Shown here: one piece after another, positions 26,340 through 35,125 of the stretch
Position numbering within the stretch: position 1 is the first letter of the stretch
How the letters are laid out: each line of letters begins with the position of its first letter
Position numbers and translations under genes: made by a program
Assembly: GCF_947500255.1 (NCBI RefSeq)
Contig: NZ_CANMRL010000007.1
Location: forward strand, 180,215-244,214
Direction: 5' to 3'
DNA from: an uncultured Psychroserpens sp.
Lineage (GTDB): Bacteria; Bacteroidota; Bacteroidia; Flavobacteriales; Flavobacteriaceae
Length of the DNA: 64,000 nt
Notes under the pieces: generated by a model
The model's database searches: none
What the model was told of the DNA's origin: nothing
Seen by the model: the letters and a program-made list of their open reading frames with translations, nothing else

Positions 26340-26711
26340 ACAGTTTATTTCAGTATTGGCTTTCAGTTTCTAAATCAGTTTAATATTAGATCCTATTCAT
26401 TCAATACTGTATTTTCGAAACGTTTAATATAATTCTTAAGACTCATCATTTTTGAACCTAAAATAGTTGAGCTTGCTTAAATTTAATTTGTACGTTTTGA
26501 TATTTTCTGAAAATAAAAGTGACTTACTCATATTAATCCATTAATAAGACGTTTCTTTACTCAGATTGCATAATATTTACTTATGACTTTCCTTCCTAAC
26601 CAGATTTGTTACTAGGTTATTTTGTGGTTAATTTATGCTTTTCATGACAAAAGTTCCTTTGAGAATGGTGGCTCATTATTATTCGGACGATTCAATAAAA
26701 CCTTGTTTTAA
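26340..26711. other. Gene-free stretch upstream of the sigma factor gene
   Basis: 372 bp of AT-rich DNA with no supported frame, hairpin or repeat. It must contain the promoter of the RpoD-like gene, but no clear TTTG/TAnnTTTG pair was found. Confidence 0.5.
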
Positions 26712-27575
26712 ATGAAATCACTTAAAATAATTGAGCAAATTACAATTAGAAATGAAGATTCACTTAATAAATACTTAAATGATATTAGTAAAATTAGCTT
26801 AATATCATTAGAAAGAGAAGTTGAGTTAGCAATACAAATCAAAGCAGGTAATAAACTTGCTTTAGATGAACTCACAAAAGCTAATTTAAGATTCGTAGTA
26901 TCAGTTGCGAAACAGTATCAAAATAAGGGGTTGTCACTTCCTGATTTAATAAATGAAGGCAATTTAGGTTTGTTAAAAGCTGCTAAGCGATTTGATGAAA
27001 CTCGTGGGTTTAAATTTATATCTTATGCCGTATGGTGGATTAGACAAGGTATAGTACAATCTTTATCAGAAAACTCAAGAATGGTTAGGTTGCCACTAAA
27101 TAAGATAGGTGTTATTAACAAAATAAAAAAAGCAGTAACTTTTTTTGAACAAAAACAAGGCCGTAAGCCTACTTCATATGAAATTTCTAAAATTATTGAA
27201 GTATCTGTTGAAGAGGTGGATATTTGCATTAAGAGTTCAGCATATGGTGTTTCTATAGACGCGCCTTTATCTCCAGAAACAGATATTAATATGCAAAATA
27301 TTATTATTACAGATATGTATCCTCCACCAGATAATGTGTTATTATTAGACTCGCTCCATACAGACTTAGTAGCTGTACTGAATTCTCTATCAGAGAGAGA
27401 ATCAGACATCATTAAGCTTCATTATGGTATAGGTTTTGAATCGTCAATGACCTTAGTAGAAATAGCTCAGTTATTTGGAATAACGAGAGAACGAGTTAGA
27501 CAAATCAAAGAGTCAGCGATATTTAGAATCAAAAACTCAAACAAATCTCATCTATTAATAAAATATTTGGGTTAA
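26712..27575 (+). CDS. RpoD-like alternative sigma factor
   Basis: This 287-residue sigma-70 protein has region 1.2 (NKYLNDISKISLIS), region 2 (LTKANLRFVVSVAKQYQNKGLSLPDLINEGNLGLLKAAKRFDETRGFKFISYAVWWIRQ, about 55-112), region 3 and region 4 ending in a helix-turn-helix (LVEIAQLFGITRERVRQIKESA). It resembles the flavobacterial housekeeping factor, but the start, the linker (PPPDNVLLLDSLH) and region 4 differ, so it is taken as a second, diverged factor. Encoded in front of a cold-shock gene, it may serve stress or stationary phase. Confidence 0.8.
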   Translation: MKSLKIIEQITIRNEDSLNKYLNDISKISLISLEREVELAIQIKAGNKLALDELTKANLRFVVSVAKQYQNKGLSLPDLINEGNLGLLKAAKRFDETRGFKFISYAVWWIRQGIVQSLSENSRMVRLPLNKIGVINKIKKAVTFFEQKQGRKPTSYEISKIIEVSVEEVDICIKSSAYGVSIDAPLSPETDINMQNIIITDMYPPPDNVLLLDSLHTDLVAVLNSLSERESDIIKLHYGIGFESSMTLVEIAQLFGITRERVRQIKESAIFRIKNSNKSHLLIKYLG

Positions 27576-27654
27576 TAATAGTTATTAATTAAAACTAGAA
27601 ATTATGGTAAAAAGATTTATAAATAAATTAATTAAAACTAATAAAGAAACAATT

Positions 27655-27846
27655 ATGAAAGAAGGTACAGTAAAATTTTTCAATAACGCCAAAGGGTTTG
27701 GTTTTATTACAGTAAAAGACTCTGAAGAAGAAATATTCGTTCATACATCAAATCTTATAGATCAAATAAAAGAGAACGATAATGTAACATTCGATGTGGA
27801 AAAAGGCGAAAAAGGCTTAAGCGCTATAAAAGTAAGTGTAGTTTAA
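27655..27846 (+). CDS. Cold-shock domain protein
   Basis: This 63-residue CspA-type protein from MKEGTVKFFNNAKGFGFITVKD contains the RNP-1 (KGFGFI) and RNP-2-like (EIFVHTS) motifs that bind single-stranded RNA. The frame is open from 27604, but the added 17 residues do not belong to the domain, so the internal ATG at 27655 is preferred. It lies 79 bp after the sigma factor gene and is followed by a strong hairpin. Confidence 0.85.
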   Translation: MKEGTVKFFNNAKGFGFITVKDSEEEIFVHTSNLIDQIKENDNVTFDVEKGEKGLSAIKVSVV

Positions 27847-27866
27847 TTTACCTAAGTCTAAAAAGA

Positions 27867-27891
27867 AAAAACCATCTATTAAGATGGTTTT
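27867..27891 (+). terminator. Terminator after the cold-shock gene
   Basis: AAAACCATCT pairs with AGATGGTTTT across ATTA, followed by a short T-rich run; it starts 20 bp after the stop. Confidence 0.75.
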
Positions 27892-27948
27892 CTTGTATAA
27901 TCAACCTAAATTATATAAAAGAAATTAAGATTGTAAAGTTATAGTATA

Positions 27949-28509
27949 ATGAAATTATATATCAAGTACATGGTAAGTTTAAGGTGCAAGCTTATGGTAA
28001 AACATGAATTAGAGGAACTAGGATTACATTATATAATTGTTGAACTTGGTATGATTGAAATAAAAGAAGATATTTCCGAACCTCAAAGACAAGAACTAAA
28101 ATCAAATTTAGCTAAGTCAGGTTTAGAATTATTAGATGATAAAAAAAGCATTCTAGTTGATAAGATAAAAAACATAATTATAGAAATGATTCATTATTCT
28201 GATGAAATACCAAAAACTAATTATTCAGATTATATTGCAGGAAAATTGGACTATGATTATACATATTTATCAAATCTTTTTTCTGAAGTTAAAGGAATCA
28301 CTATTCAACATTTTATTATTAAGCATAAAATTGAAAGGGCAAAAGAGTTGATTCTTTATAACGAACTTAATCTCACCGAAATTGCTTTTAAACTGAATTA
28401 TAGTAGTACAGCACATTTATCTAATCAATTTAAAAAAGTGACAGGTCATACAGCTTCTTACTACAAAAAAATAGGTAAAAAAAGAAAACGTAATCTTGAA
28501 AATTTATAA
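27949..28509 (+). CDS. AraC-type DNA-binding protein with short N-terminal domain
   Basis: This 186-residue protein is about 75 residues of N-terminal domain (LRCKLMVKHELEELGLHYIIVELGMIEI, a pattern seen in flavobacterial AraC proteins whose N part resembles a small metal-binding fold) plus an AraC domain (YLSNLFSEVKGITIQHFIIKHKIERAKELI, then LTEIAFKLNYSSTAHLSNQFKKVTGHTASYYKK). It is encoded in the stress-type block after the sigma factor and cold-shock genes. The target is unknown. Confidence 0.75.
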   Translation: MKLYIKYMVSLRCKLMVKHELEELGLHYIIVELGMIEIKEDISEPQRQELKSNLAKSGLELLDDKKSILVDKIKNIIIEMIHYSDEIPKTNYSDYIAGKLDYDYTYLSNLFSEVKGITIQHFIIKHKIERAKELILYNELNLTEIAFKLNYSSTAHLSNQFKKVTGHTASYYKKIGKKRKRNLENL

Positions 28510-28824
28510 AATGAATAATTACTCTGTAAGATAAAAGAATGTATTATTTCTCATTATTATAAAATCAGTATTATGTGTAACTAAATGAAATAAGTATGTA
28601 ACTAAAGTAGAGCAATTCATTACCATATTTGTGTTGCTATTAATCAATTAGGGAAGTCCAAGTAATAAGTTTATTTGGCATTAGAAAGCAGACTAATCAG
28701 TCTGCTTTTTAAATTTATACCACTAAGACAATCTGTGATGTATGCAACTTATTTAGTTTTTATTATAACATAATAAAGGATATTTATATTAACTTAAGGC
28801 AAACACATTAAATAATTAAAAACA
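28510..28824 (+). other. Gene-free stretch with a strong terminator; possible small RNA
   Basis: 315 bp with no supported protein. A strong terminator stands alone at 28685-28708, 175 bp after the AraC gene and 116 bp before the next gene. It may end the long 3' untranslated region of the AraC gene or a short untranslated RNA transcribed from inside this stretch. Confidence 0.35.
28685..28710 (+). terminator. Rho-independent terminator
   Basis: Perfect 10-bp stem AAAGCAGACT/AGTCTGCTTT with loop AATC and a T-run. The gene it serves is the AraC gene or an unannotated RNA. Confidence 0.8.
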
Positions 28825-28941
28825 ATGTCTAGAGAGGAAAAAGGGAAACAAAAAAATGGAAAAACTCCAGCGGCTAAAACCGCCAAAGAAAAAAGAGCAG
28901 CCAAAATTTTGAAGAGAAATTTAAAAAAACATTCAGAATAG
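28825..28941 (+). CDS. Small lysine/arginine-rich protein
   Basis: This 38-residue frame (MSREEKGKQKNGKTPAAKTA and onward, ending LKKHSE) is strongly basic and Ala/Lys-rich, as in small nucleic-acid-binding proteins found near cold-shock genes in flavobacteria. It ends 9 bp before the following cupin gene, which supports real translation. The function is unknown. Confidence 0.5.
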   Translation: MSREEKGKQKNGKTPAAKTAKEKRAAKILKRNLKKHSE

Positions 28942-28950
28942 AAAAGGAAG

Positions 28951-29283
28951 ATGAAAAATGGTGAGTTTGAGGAAAACGTTACATTTAACCTGTCTGATAT
29001 AGTACAATATATTTCTAATAATATTGTTGTTAAAAATATATTGGTTAGAAATACGTGTGTCATTCAAGTATTGCTCTTTGATTTCGGGAAAGTTCAGGTA
29101 TATAAAAAGTCACCGTTCTCTAGATTTATTTATATAATCGAAGGGAAAGCCGAAGTCGTTATTAATAATAATTCTACATTTTTGCAAAAGGGCAGTTCAA
29201 TCCTTATTCCAGGTACGGTTAACAGTTCAATTGAGGCTAACCAACCGTTTAAAATGATTTGTACTACAATTAAGAATGATTAG
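28951..29283 (+). CDS. Cupin-like small protein
   Basis: This 110-residue protein shows the cupin beta-barrel order: QVLLFDFGKVQVYKKSPFSRFIYIIEGKAEVVINNNSTFLQKGSSILIPGTVNSSIEANQPFKMICTTIKND. The usual metal His residues are missing, so it is more likely a binding protein than an enzyme. It follows the small basic gene by 9 bp and precedes another small gene by 34 bp, forming one short operon. Confidence 0.6.
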   Translation: MKNGEFEENVTFNLSDIVQYISNNIVVKNILVRNTCVIQVLLFDFGKVQVYKKSPFSRFIYIIEGKAEVVINNNSTFLQKGSSILIPGTVNSSIEANQPFKMICTTIKND

Positions 29284-29317
29284 GAAAATATGCAAAAATT
29301 AAAATTTAAAAATCATC

Positions 29318-29494
29318 ATGGAAAATAAATTTAAATCAGGTGACATAGTCTGTGCGAAAGTTAATCCAAAAACGCCTTTAAAGGTTAGAGTTTTTGCTCG
29401 TAAAGTTTACTATTGTGATGTGTTAGATCAGCCAGATGAAAAAGAAAAAGTTTACTTTGAAAGAGAAATCAAATTATATAGTACTAAGAATTAA
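29318..29494 (+). CDS. Small YodC/DUF2158-like protein
   Basis: This 58-residue frame begins MENKFKSGDIVCAKVNPKTP and ends KVYFEREIKLYSTKN. The opening FKSGDIVCAK and small beta-barrel look resemble DUF2158 (YodC-like) proteins. It is the last gene of the plus-strand block and ends 30 bp before attC-like site J, which points the other way. The function is unknown. Confidence 0.5.
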   Translation: MENKFKSGDIVCAKVNPKTPLKVRVFARKVYYCDVLDQPDEKEKVYFEREIKLYSTKN

Positions 29495-29523
29495 GTTTTT
29501 ATTTAACTTTTTTCGGAAATGTT

Positions 29524-29656
29524 GGGTAACGTGTTTGTGTATGATTAGTTGCGGAAAAGAACGTACGTTATTTTCCGCTAGATTTGATTTTCATTAAAAG
29601 TAGGAATTTTTCTTTTGCTTAACCAGCTTCGCAATGAATTATACACGTTGTTAGCA
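29524..29656 (-). repeat. attC-like site J
   Basis: Left box gggtaac (29524), gtgtttgtgtatg; right arm attatacacgtt, box gttagca (29650). The centre (cggaaaagaacgtacgttattttccg) is a hairpin different from the other sites. The right box differs at one position from the reverse complement of the leader 2 box at the start of this cassette. Confidence 0.65.
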
Positions 29657-29663
29657 ATCGATT

Positions 29664-30728
29664 TTATTCTACATCCCATTTTGCGCCAATTTTTAGAGTT
29701 GGATCATACGGAGGAACAGAAGTAGGGATAAATCTTTGACTACCTAAATAATATTTTTTTTCACTTGGATTATAGACTATTCCATGATATTCATAATTAG
29801 GGCCATCAGGTGGATTCTGGTTTTCAATTTGTATAAATTTTATAGGAGCTTGAACAATTTCTCCCTTTATATTATATTCTCCAGGAACGAATACTCTTAT
29901 TCCTTTTGTTGGATCATCTGCATTTAAAACAGTGAATGCAAGCTGACTATCACCTCGTCCGATTCTGTCTCCTTTGGCTTTTATCTTCCTTGCTGCCGAA
30001 ACCATAGCTCCACCAACGATTGCGCCACCTCCTTTAAAATCTTTAGATAAAGCAGCACCATCTGGACTACAACCGATCCAAGTAGAGTAATCATGAGAAT
30101 TTATGATTGGCTTTGCTGTCCCATCTACATAGACTCCGCTAAAGAGCATGTGAAAAATATCTCTTAATTCTATACCATTTTGACAAGACCTTATTTGACA
30201 TCCATCTAAAATTCCTTCATGTGCATCTCCGCCTAGATACTTTAAGGCAGTATTACATTGACCGAACCACAAATCCCTAAAAACTGTATTGTTCGAATTT
30301 CTTTGATTGTTTGAACCAGAAACCTCAATCCCAGTTTTCCAATACAAAAAACGAACATTAGAAACTCTTAATCCATTAGACCAACAAAGGATTCCTATTC
30401 CAGAACCAGTGTCATTTTCTGGATTATATATAGTAGGGTCTCCTAATATATCTAAGTCACGAATTGTGGACAATGTTGAATCAAATTTTGGTTCAGGACG
30501 ATTTGGGTCATTTATACTATAATCTTCTCCAATTTTTAGACAGTTTCCTTCTCCTTTAAATTGTAATACTGAACCTTGCCCCTCTAAAATAATACGACGC
30601 CTAATCCAAATGGTTTCATTGATTTCAAATACTCTATTAGGAGCAAGCTTGACTAATTTTCTACCTAAGAAATCTGGCGCTTTCTCAATAGCAGTAATTA
30701 ATTCTTCTGTTGTGTGTATTTCACTCAT
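29664..30728 (-). CDS. Parallel beta-helix protein without signal peptide
   Basis: This 354-residue protein has residues 40-215 with the rung pattern of right-handed parallel beta-helices (SGIGILCWSNGLRVSNVRFLYWKTGIEVSGSNNQRNSNNTVFRDLW, then GILDGCQIRSCQNGIELRDI) and a C-terminal beta part with IKFIQIENQNPPDGPNYEYHG. Such folds occur in pectate lyases and phage tailspikes; no catalytic set was recognised. It lacks any export signal. It is the single gene of the third run, between leader 2 and site J. Confidence 0.6.
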   Translation of the reverse strand: MSEIHTTEELITAIEKAPDFLGRKLVKLAPNRVFEINETIWIRRRIILEGQGSVLQFKGEGNCLKIGEDYSINDPNRPEPKFDSTLSTIRDLDILGDPTIYNPENDTGSGIGILCWSNGLRVSNVRFLYWKTGIEVSGSNNQRNSNNTVFRDLWFGQCNTALKYLGGDAHEGILDGCQIRSCQNGIELRDIFHMLFSGVYVDGTAKPIINSHDYSTWIGCSPDGAALSKDFKGGGAIVGGAMVSAARKIKAKGDRIGRGDSQLAFTVLNADDPTKGIRVFVPGEYNIKGEIVQAPIKFIQIENQNPPDGPNYEYHGIVYNPSEKKYYLGSQRFIPTSVPPYDPTLKIGAKWDVE

Positions 30729-30745
30729 ATTCCTTATTTATTGAT

Positions 30746-30830
30746 TGCCAACTCGTTATATAGAGATAAATATACGCGTTTTTAGGGTCTATACTCCCAT
30801 AAACAGGACCTTTTGTTCCCGTTTACAAAT
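30746..30830 (-). repeat. Array leader repeat 2 (attI-like)
   Basis: Box tgccaac (30746-30752), then tcgttatatagagataaata, tacgcgttttt and two related segments (tcccataaacagga, tcccgtttacaaa). The conserved text ends, on the minus strand, exactly at GTT; beyond it the DNA is specific to the cassette with the beta-helix gene. Confidence 0.7.
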
Positions 30831-30890
30831 TTATAATACCGCGAATTCTAATTATTTCGTAAAACTATATTAAAGATGGATTCAACGGGT

Positions 30891-32528
30891 TTATTGTTTT
30901 ATAAACCGGAATATGGCTTGAGTATCTAAAGCATTAACTTTTACAAAATAAATCCCACTAGCAATTGCTCTTACATCAATAGCTGTGTCTGTTGATGTTA
31001 AAACTAATTGCCCACTCACTGAATAAAATGCAATGCTCTTAATTGTATTGGGTTCAATGTTTTTTAAAAAAACCAACGATGCACTCGGATTGGGATACAA
31101 TAGGATGCGCTCTTGAGGAAAGTCGCTAACAGATAAAGCCGATAGGTTTTCAAATGCACCTATATCCAACGTATTTACAACCTGTTTGGCAACACTATTG
31201 GTGTGCATAACATATTCATTCAACAGATCATGATCTGGAAGATGAATGGACGGAATTGCACTGCCTGCATCAATTAATAAAGATGTGTCTTGTAAGTTAA
31301 AATCTTGATTATTAAAATCTACAAATAATGGCTCTGAGCCCGTTAGATTATTACCTTGATCGTTTACTGTACCCGATCCACTGTGTGAATCTACCCAATT
31401 TGTTTTGATCCAATTGTAATAACTATTTATAGTCCCATCACCATTAATCATCGCCATACTACTCCCATTATTGGACGTATATATAATATTATTAAAACTG
31501 TGCATGGTTTCATCCTGAGTGGAAAGTCGAGCTAGAGTTGTATTAGAGTTTCTTGTAGATATCACTGTATTATTATAAAAATAAAAATCACCTTTTCTAT
31601 ATTGTGAGGTGGTTCCATTATCTCCTCCATAATGGATGATTTGAGAGTTTCCTGCACCATTAGGTTCTATGAGAATGTTACCATAAACATAAGTTGTAGA
31701 ATACGAAGGATCGTTATACAATGCTGATGTACCAGATTCGACAAGATCCAGTTGACGATTTCCGCTTTCAATCCAATTGTATCTAACTACTAGTCCGGCC
31801 GACCTATCTTTAAGGTTGTTACCATTGGCACCAGCTCTTAAAGGACCAAATCTATTGTATTCGTAAGTAATTCCTAGAGCTTCTGTATAGGTGTTGTGCT
31901 CAAAAATACTTCCGACGATTCCATTATCGTATATGTAATTATTGGCAATGAGAATATCTTTTGACTGTCCATTATTAGCACCAATAAAGATACCATTCCC
32001 AGAATCGTAAATAATGCAGTCTCTAATAATGATATGCTCACCTTTTTCTATATAAATGGAAGCAGCATTACTAGCATAGGTGTCTGTTTGACCATTATCT
32101 GTGGTAAAGGTGTAGGCAGGTCTTACAGATCGTAGTTCTAAATTCTCTATAGTAATATAGCTTGGTAAACCATCTGAAGGCACACTAGAACCACCTATTT
32201 TTATGAGTCCTCTTACTTCATTCCAATAATTTAAATAGGTAGGAGTGACGGCTCCATTTCCGTCAATTATAGGTTTTTGTCCGCTAGGACCACTCACACC
32301 AATAATTTCAATTCTATTTTGTGCGGTACCTTGAGCATTTATGACCCATTTTTCATAATAAGGCGTGCTTTTCCAGTGGATATATATTTTATCTCCAGCT
32401 TGTAATGCATCCCAAGGCACTTCGGAAATATTAGTTAGAGGTTGTCCAGGACCAACGTGATAGTCGGTTGCAGAAATAATATTAAACGACAATAGGGAAA
32501 ACAAGACTATAGTGTAATAGGTTTTCAT
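30891..32528 (-). CDS. Secreted beta-helix protein with T9SS sorting tail
   Basis: The preferred start is MKTYYTIVLFSLLSFNIISA at 32528, which gives a proper signal peptide; the frame continues 15 residues upstream without benefit. The mature part is a right-handed beta-helix (YIEKGEHIIIRDCIIYDSGNGIFIGANNGQSKDILIANNYIYDNG and similar rungs), as in polysaccharide lyases and carbohydrate-binding proteins. The C terminus (ILLYPNPSASLVFLKN...FRFIKQ) is a type A T9SS sorting domain, so it is exported to the cell surface or medium. It is not flanked by attC-like sites and separates the third and fourth runs. Confidence 0.8.
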   Translation of the reverse strand: MKTYYTIVLFSLLSFNIISATDYHVGPGQPLTNISEVPWDALQAGDKIYIHWKSTPYYEKWVINAQGTAQNRIEIIGVSGPSGQKPIIDGNGAVTPTYLNYWNEVRGLIKIGGSSVPSDGLPSYITIENLELRSVRPAYTFTTDNGQTDTYASNAASIYIEKGEHIIIRDCIIYDSGNGIFIGANNGQSKDILIANNYIYDNGIVGSIFEHNTYTEALGITYEYNRFGPLRAGANGNNLKDRSAGLVVRYNWIESGNRQLDLVESGTSALYNDPSYSTTYVYGNILIEPNGAGNSQIIHYGGDNGTTSQYRKGDFYFYNNTVISTRNSNTTLARLSTQDETMHSFNNIIYTSNNGSSMAMINGDGTINSYYNWIKTNWVDSHSGSGTVNDQGNNLTGSEPLFVDFNNQDFNLQDTSLLIDAGSAIPSIHLPDHDLLNEYVMHTNSVAKQVVNTLDIGAFENLSALSVSDFPQERILLYPNPSASLVFLKNIEPNTIKSIAFYSVSGQLVLTSTDTAIDVRAIASGIYFVKVNALDTQAIFRFIKQ

Positions 32529-32654
32529 AAGACACAGATTTGGGTTCGATAAAGCTAAATGATTGTAGGTCAATCACTTTATTGATCTAATATAAAGAAT
32601 TCAAGGGTATTAACAAAATTGTATTGAATTATGATTTACGCTTATAAATTATTT

Positions 32655-33077
32655 TTAGTCCTTTGAGAATCCGTTTTTATATTTTGTATACTTAAATTTT
32701 CCGCTTCCTAGTTGTCCATAATCTCCCAAGTCGACAATCCAATAATCTCCACCACTTCTATAATTCCATTTTCCGCTTTCAATTTCGTGATCATTATTAA
32801 TTACTGAATACGTATTATCTTCTTTTAGTTTTATTATGCAGGATTTACACTCATAATAATCGGTTAAATAATATGTTCCAACATATAGTAATTCTGATTC
32901 TCTATTGTTTTGATATTGACTGTAACTAAAAAGCATTAGAGGTATTGAAGAAATGAGCAAGTAAATAAAGCCATTCCATTTCTTTTTTCGTTTAATAAAC
33001 ACAATAAAAGTCAGAATGATTGGAATAGTTAATATCCCATAAATTCCGAAAATAATAAGTTCGCCTAATGCCGACAT
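32655..33077 (-). CDS. Small membrane protein of unknown function
   Basis: This 140-residue protein has two N-terminal helices (about 5-27 and 33-53) followed by a soluble beta-rich part with a CKSCIIKLKEDNTYSV segment and WNYRSGGDYWIVDLGDYG. The second part resembles small lipocalin-like or DUF-type domains that describe a stress response; no family was identified. It ends the fourth run. Confidence 0.45.
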   Translation of the reverse strand: MSALGELIIFGIYGILTIPIILTFIVFIKRKKKWNGFIYLLISSIPLMLFSYSQYQNNRESELLYVGTYYLTDYYECKSCIIKLKEDNTYSVINNDHEIESGKWNYRSGGDYWIVDLGDYGQLGSGKFKYTKYKNGFSKD

Positions 33078-33141
33078 AATTCTTTTATAACTTATGGCGT
33101 TTGGTCAAATGTTATACAACGGTCTCTACTTTGCACAGTAA

Positions 33142-33702
33142 TTATTTTAGTGTCTTTCTCATTACATAATAACCATCATACTCTTTGTGCAATTTGAAAC
33201 CGTTTCTTTTATATAATTCTATGGGACCTTTAAAATTACTCGCGCTCGATTTTCCTTTCCTTGGATATGATTCAATATAATCATAGTCTGTATTTGAATA
33301 ATCCGCAATAACTTTTTCAAGAATCTTTTGGGATATCCCTTGCCTTCTGTAATCAGGATGTATTAAAAAACAAACAACAGAACACACTTTATCATCAGGA
33401 TTATCAATCAAATCATAGTCTCTCAATAACCTTTGATAATTTAATCTGTCGTTTGCATTGCACCATCCAATTGGGTTATCATTTTCAAAAATCAAATAAC
33501 CTTGCAGCTCATTTTCATTGATACGATTAATTATCAAAGAACGACTAGTATCACGCGTACATGTTTCTACATCTCCAAGGAAATGATAGTCATTACAATA
33601 GCATTTTGACCAATCAGGGTTTTCTTTGTGGACCATATTATCAAAGAGAAACAGGTAATCCTCTTTTAAATCTTTAGTCAAAGGTTTTATTTCAATATTC
33701 AT
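33142..33702 (-). CDS. GNAT-family acetyltransferase
   Basis: This 186-residue protein has the GNAT core VVCFLIHPDYRRQGISQKILEKVIADY (the RxxGxxxxLL-type acetyl-CoA loop) and an N-terminal part with CYCNDYHFLGD. It transfers an acyl group from acetyl-CoA to an unknown amine. It follows an alpha/beta hydrolase gene by only 4 bp, so the two share a transcript and a cassette. Confidence 0.75.
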   Translation of the reverse strand: MNIEIKPLTKDLKEDYLFLFDNMVHKENPDWSKCYCNDYHFLGDVETCTRDTSRSLIINRINENELQGYLIFENDNPIGWCNANDRLNYQRLLRDYDLIDNPDDKVCSVVCFLIHPDYRRQGISQKILEKVIADYSNTDYDYIESYPRKGKSSASNFKGPIELYKRNGFKLHKEYDGYYVMRKTLK

Positions 33703-33706
33703 TGTA

Positions 33707-34498
33707 TTATTTTTTTGACAAAAAAGTTTTTGATTTTATTATAAATTCATCTTTGGTTTCACCTTCGTGAGCTCCATGTGCTACATTTGGTAATATCCAA
33801 AGGTCAGATTTGGGTAGATTTTTCCTAACGCGAACCACTTCTTCTAAATCCATACCTTCATCATTATCACCTATCATGATTAATACCTCAGGTTTTATGC
33901 TTTGTAACTCTTCATCACTTACTTTGATAGTATAATTTTTAAACTGATTCATCATTGCTTTTATGTGCTCATCTCCATCGTGTGATATCTTTAGCCAAGG
34001 AAAATCATTTCGGTTTTCAAAAGTAAAAGCTTTTAAATATTCAGGAAAATCATTGATTGTCCATGTTCCAACTGCACCTATAGTTATCATAGATTCTATT
34101 AGAGATGGATTGATTAAAGCTAGTTGATAAAGCACATCTCCACCAAAACTAAATCCAATGGCTTTGATTTTTTCCAATTGCAAATATTGAATTAAGGAGT
34201 TAAGGTCTTGGGCAACAGATTTTATAGATAAATCCTCCTTAAATGGCTCTGATTTCCCATGTCCTGTTAAATCAATTAAATATACTTCATGCTCTTTTGT
34301 ATACTCTTTTACATAAGGTTTCCATGATTTAGAGGATTGTGTATAACCATGTAATAAAAGTAAAGGTTTCCCTTTTCCATAAACTTCGTAATACAGATTT
34401 TTTCCATTTACAGAAACGGATCCGGATTTTTTAGGCGTTTGAGATAAAATGTTATTTGACATTAAAAGAAAGGTGATTAAAGTAGTAATTTTTATCAT
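33707..34498 (-). CDS. Exported alpha/beta hydrolase
   Basis: This 263-residue protein has a signal peptide (MIKITTLITFLLMSNNILSQ) and an alpha/beta hydrolase fold: LLLLHGYTQSSKSW, the nucleophile S117 in GFSFGGD, the acid D211 or D213 in MIGDNDEG, and His in NVAHGAHEG at about 241. It would hydrolyse an ester or similar bond in the periplasm; the substrate is unknown. It is the first gene of a cassette downstream of site K and is coupled to the GNAT gene. Confidence 0.75.
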   Translation of the reverse strand: MIKITTLITFLLMSNNILSQTPKKSGSVSVNGKNLYYEVYGKGKPLLLLHGYTQSSKSWKPYVKEYTKEHEVYLIDLTGHGKSEPFKEDLSIKSVAQDLNSLIQYLQLEKIKAIGFSFGGDVLYQLALINPSLIESMITIGAVGTWTINDFPEYLKAFTFENRNDFPWLKISHDGDEHIKAMMNQFKNYTIKVSDEELQSIKPEVLIMIGDNDEGMDLEEVVRVRKNLPKSDLWILPNVAHGAHEGETKDEFIIKSKTFLSKK

Positions 34499-34528
34499 TT
34501 TATTCAGTTGTTGGTTTTTGAATAGTGC

Positions 34529-34660
34529 AGCTAACGTGTTTGTTTATGGATAGTTACGTTGGTTAGAACTAATTTAGTAAAAGAAAACGAACCAGATGAA
34601 AATCCGTTGAGTTTTGCGAGTGCAAGCGGAACTAGCAATTAGTTATACACGTTGTTGGCA
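34529..34660 (-). repeat. attC-like site K
   Basis: Left box agctaac (34529), gtgtttgtttatgg, core cgttggttagaac and gaaaatccgttgagttttgcg, right arm gttatacacgtt and box gttggca (34654). The right box is the exact reverse complement of the left box of site L (tgccaac), the upstream end of the same cassette, not of its own left box. Confidence 0.75.
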
Positions 34661-34667
34661 ACTGGGT

Positions 34668-35102
34668 TTATTCCAAGTAAAAACTATGCTCTTCTTGATT
34701 AGATTCAATTAAATTAATTAGCCTATTTGTTGGTTCAATTATTTGTCCATCTTTATTCCAAAATCTCCATTTTTCTGGATCAGTAGTATTTTCTACGTAT
34801 GTAAATTCGCAACCACTACCACTTGTACTATCACTTACTTTAATAACCGTGTCATATTCCCCTTCCGCAATTTTAATATTGTCTTTGGTTTTAAATGTCC
34901 AAGTGCCAATCCGATAAGAATAGTTTACTTCTGTACCAACAGCTCCGCAAAATGTATAGGATGCGTCTTTTTTCTTTCCAACAGCTTTAATAGAGTAAAA
35001 GCCTTTTTTTGATTCAGATGACTTTTTATTTTCAGTTTTACAACTAAAAAATAAACTTACAACGAGTAGAGATAAGATTATTATATTCAAATTATTATTC
35101 AT
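34668..35102 (-). CDS. Lipoprotein of unknown function
   Basis: The preferred start is MNNNLNIIILSLLVVSLFFSC at 35102, a standard lipoprotein signal with lipobox LFFSC; an upstream ATG at 35120 would add six residues and put the start 6 bp from the site L box. The mature 125 residues are beta-rich (YSYRIGTWTFKTKDNIKIAEGEYDTVIK) with one Cys pair. It forms a complete single-gene cassette between sites L and K. The function is unknown. Confidence 0.6.
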   Translation of the reverse strand: MNNNLNIIILSLLVVSLFFSCKTENKKSSESKKGFYSIKAVGKKKDASYTFCGAVGTEVNYSYRIGTWTFKTKDNIKIAEGEYDTVIKVSDSTSGSGCEFTYVENTTDPEKWRFWNKDGQIIEPTNRLINLIESNQEEHSFYLE

Positions 35103-35125
35103 TACGATTCTGTTTGTCATCTTGT

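Noticed and set aside
28794..29063. Minus-strand frame of 89 residues
   Set aside because: It is the shadow of the small basic protein and cupin-like genes; composition is Phe/Leu-rich as expected from antisense of Lys-rich DNA.
33078..33141. A further attC-like site between the GNAT and small membrane genes
   Set aside because: Only ttatacaacgg resembles an arm; no R box (gttagct expected) and no left half were found.
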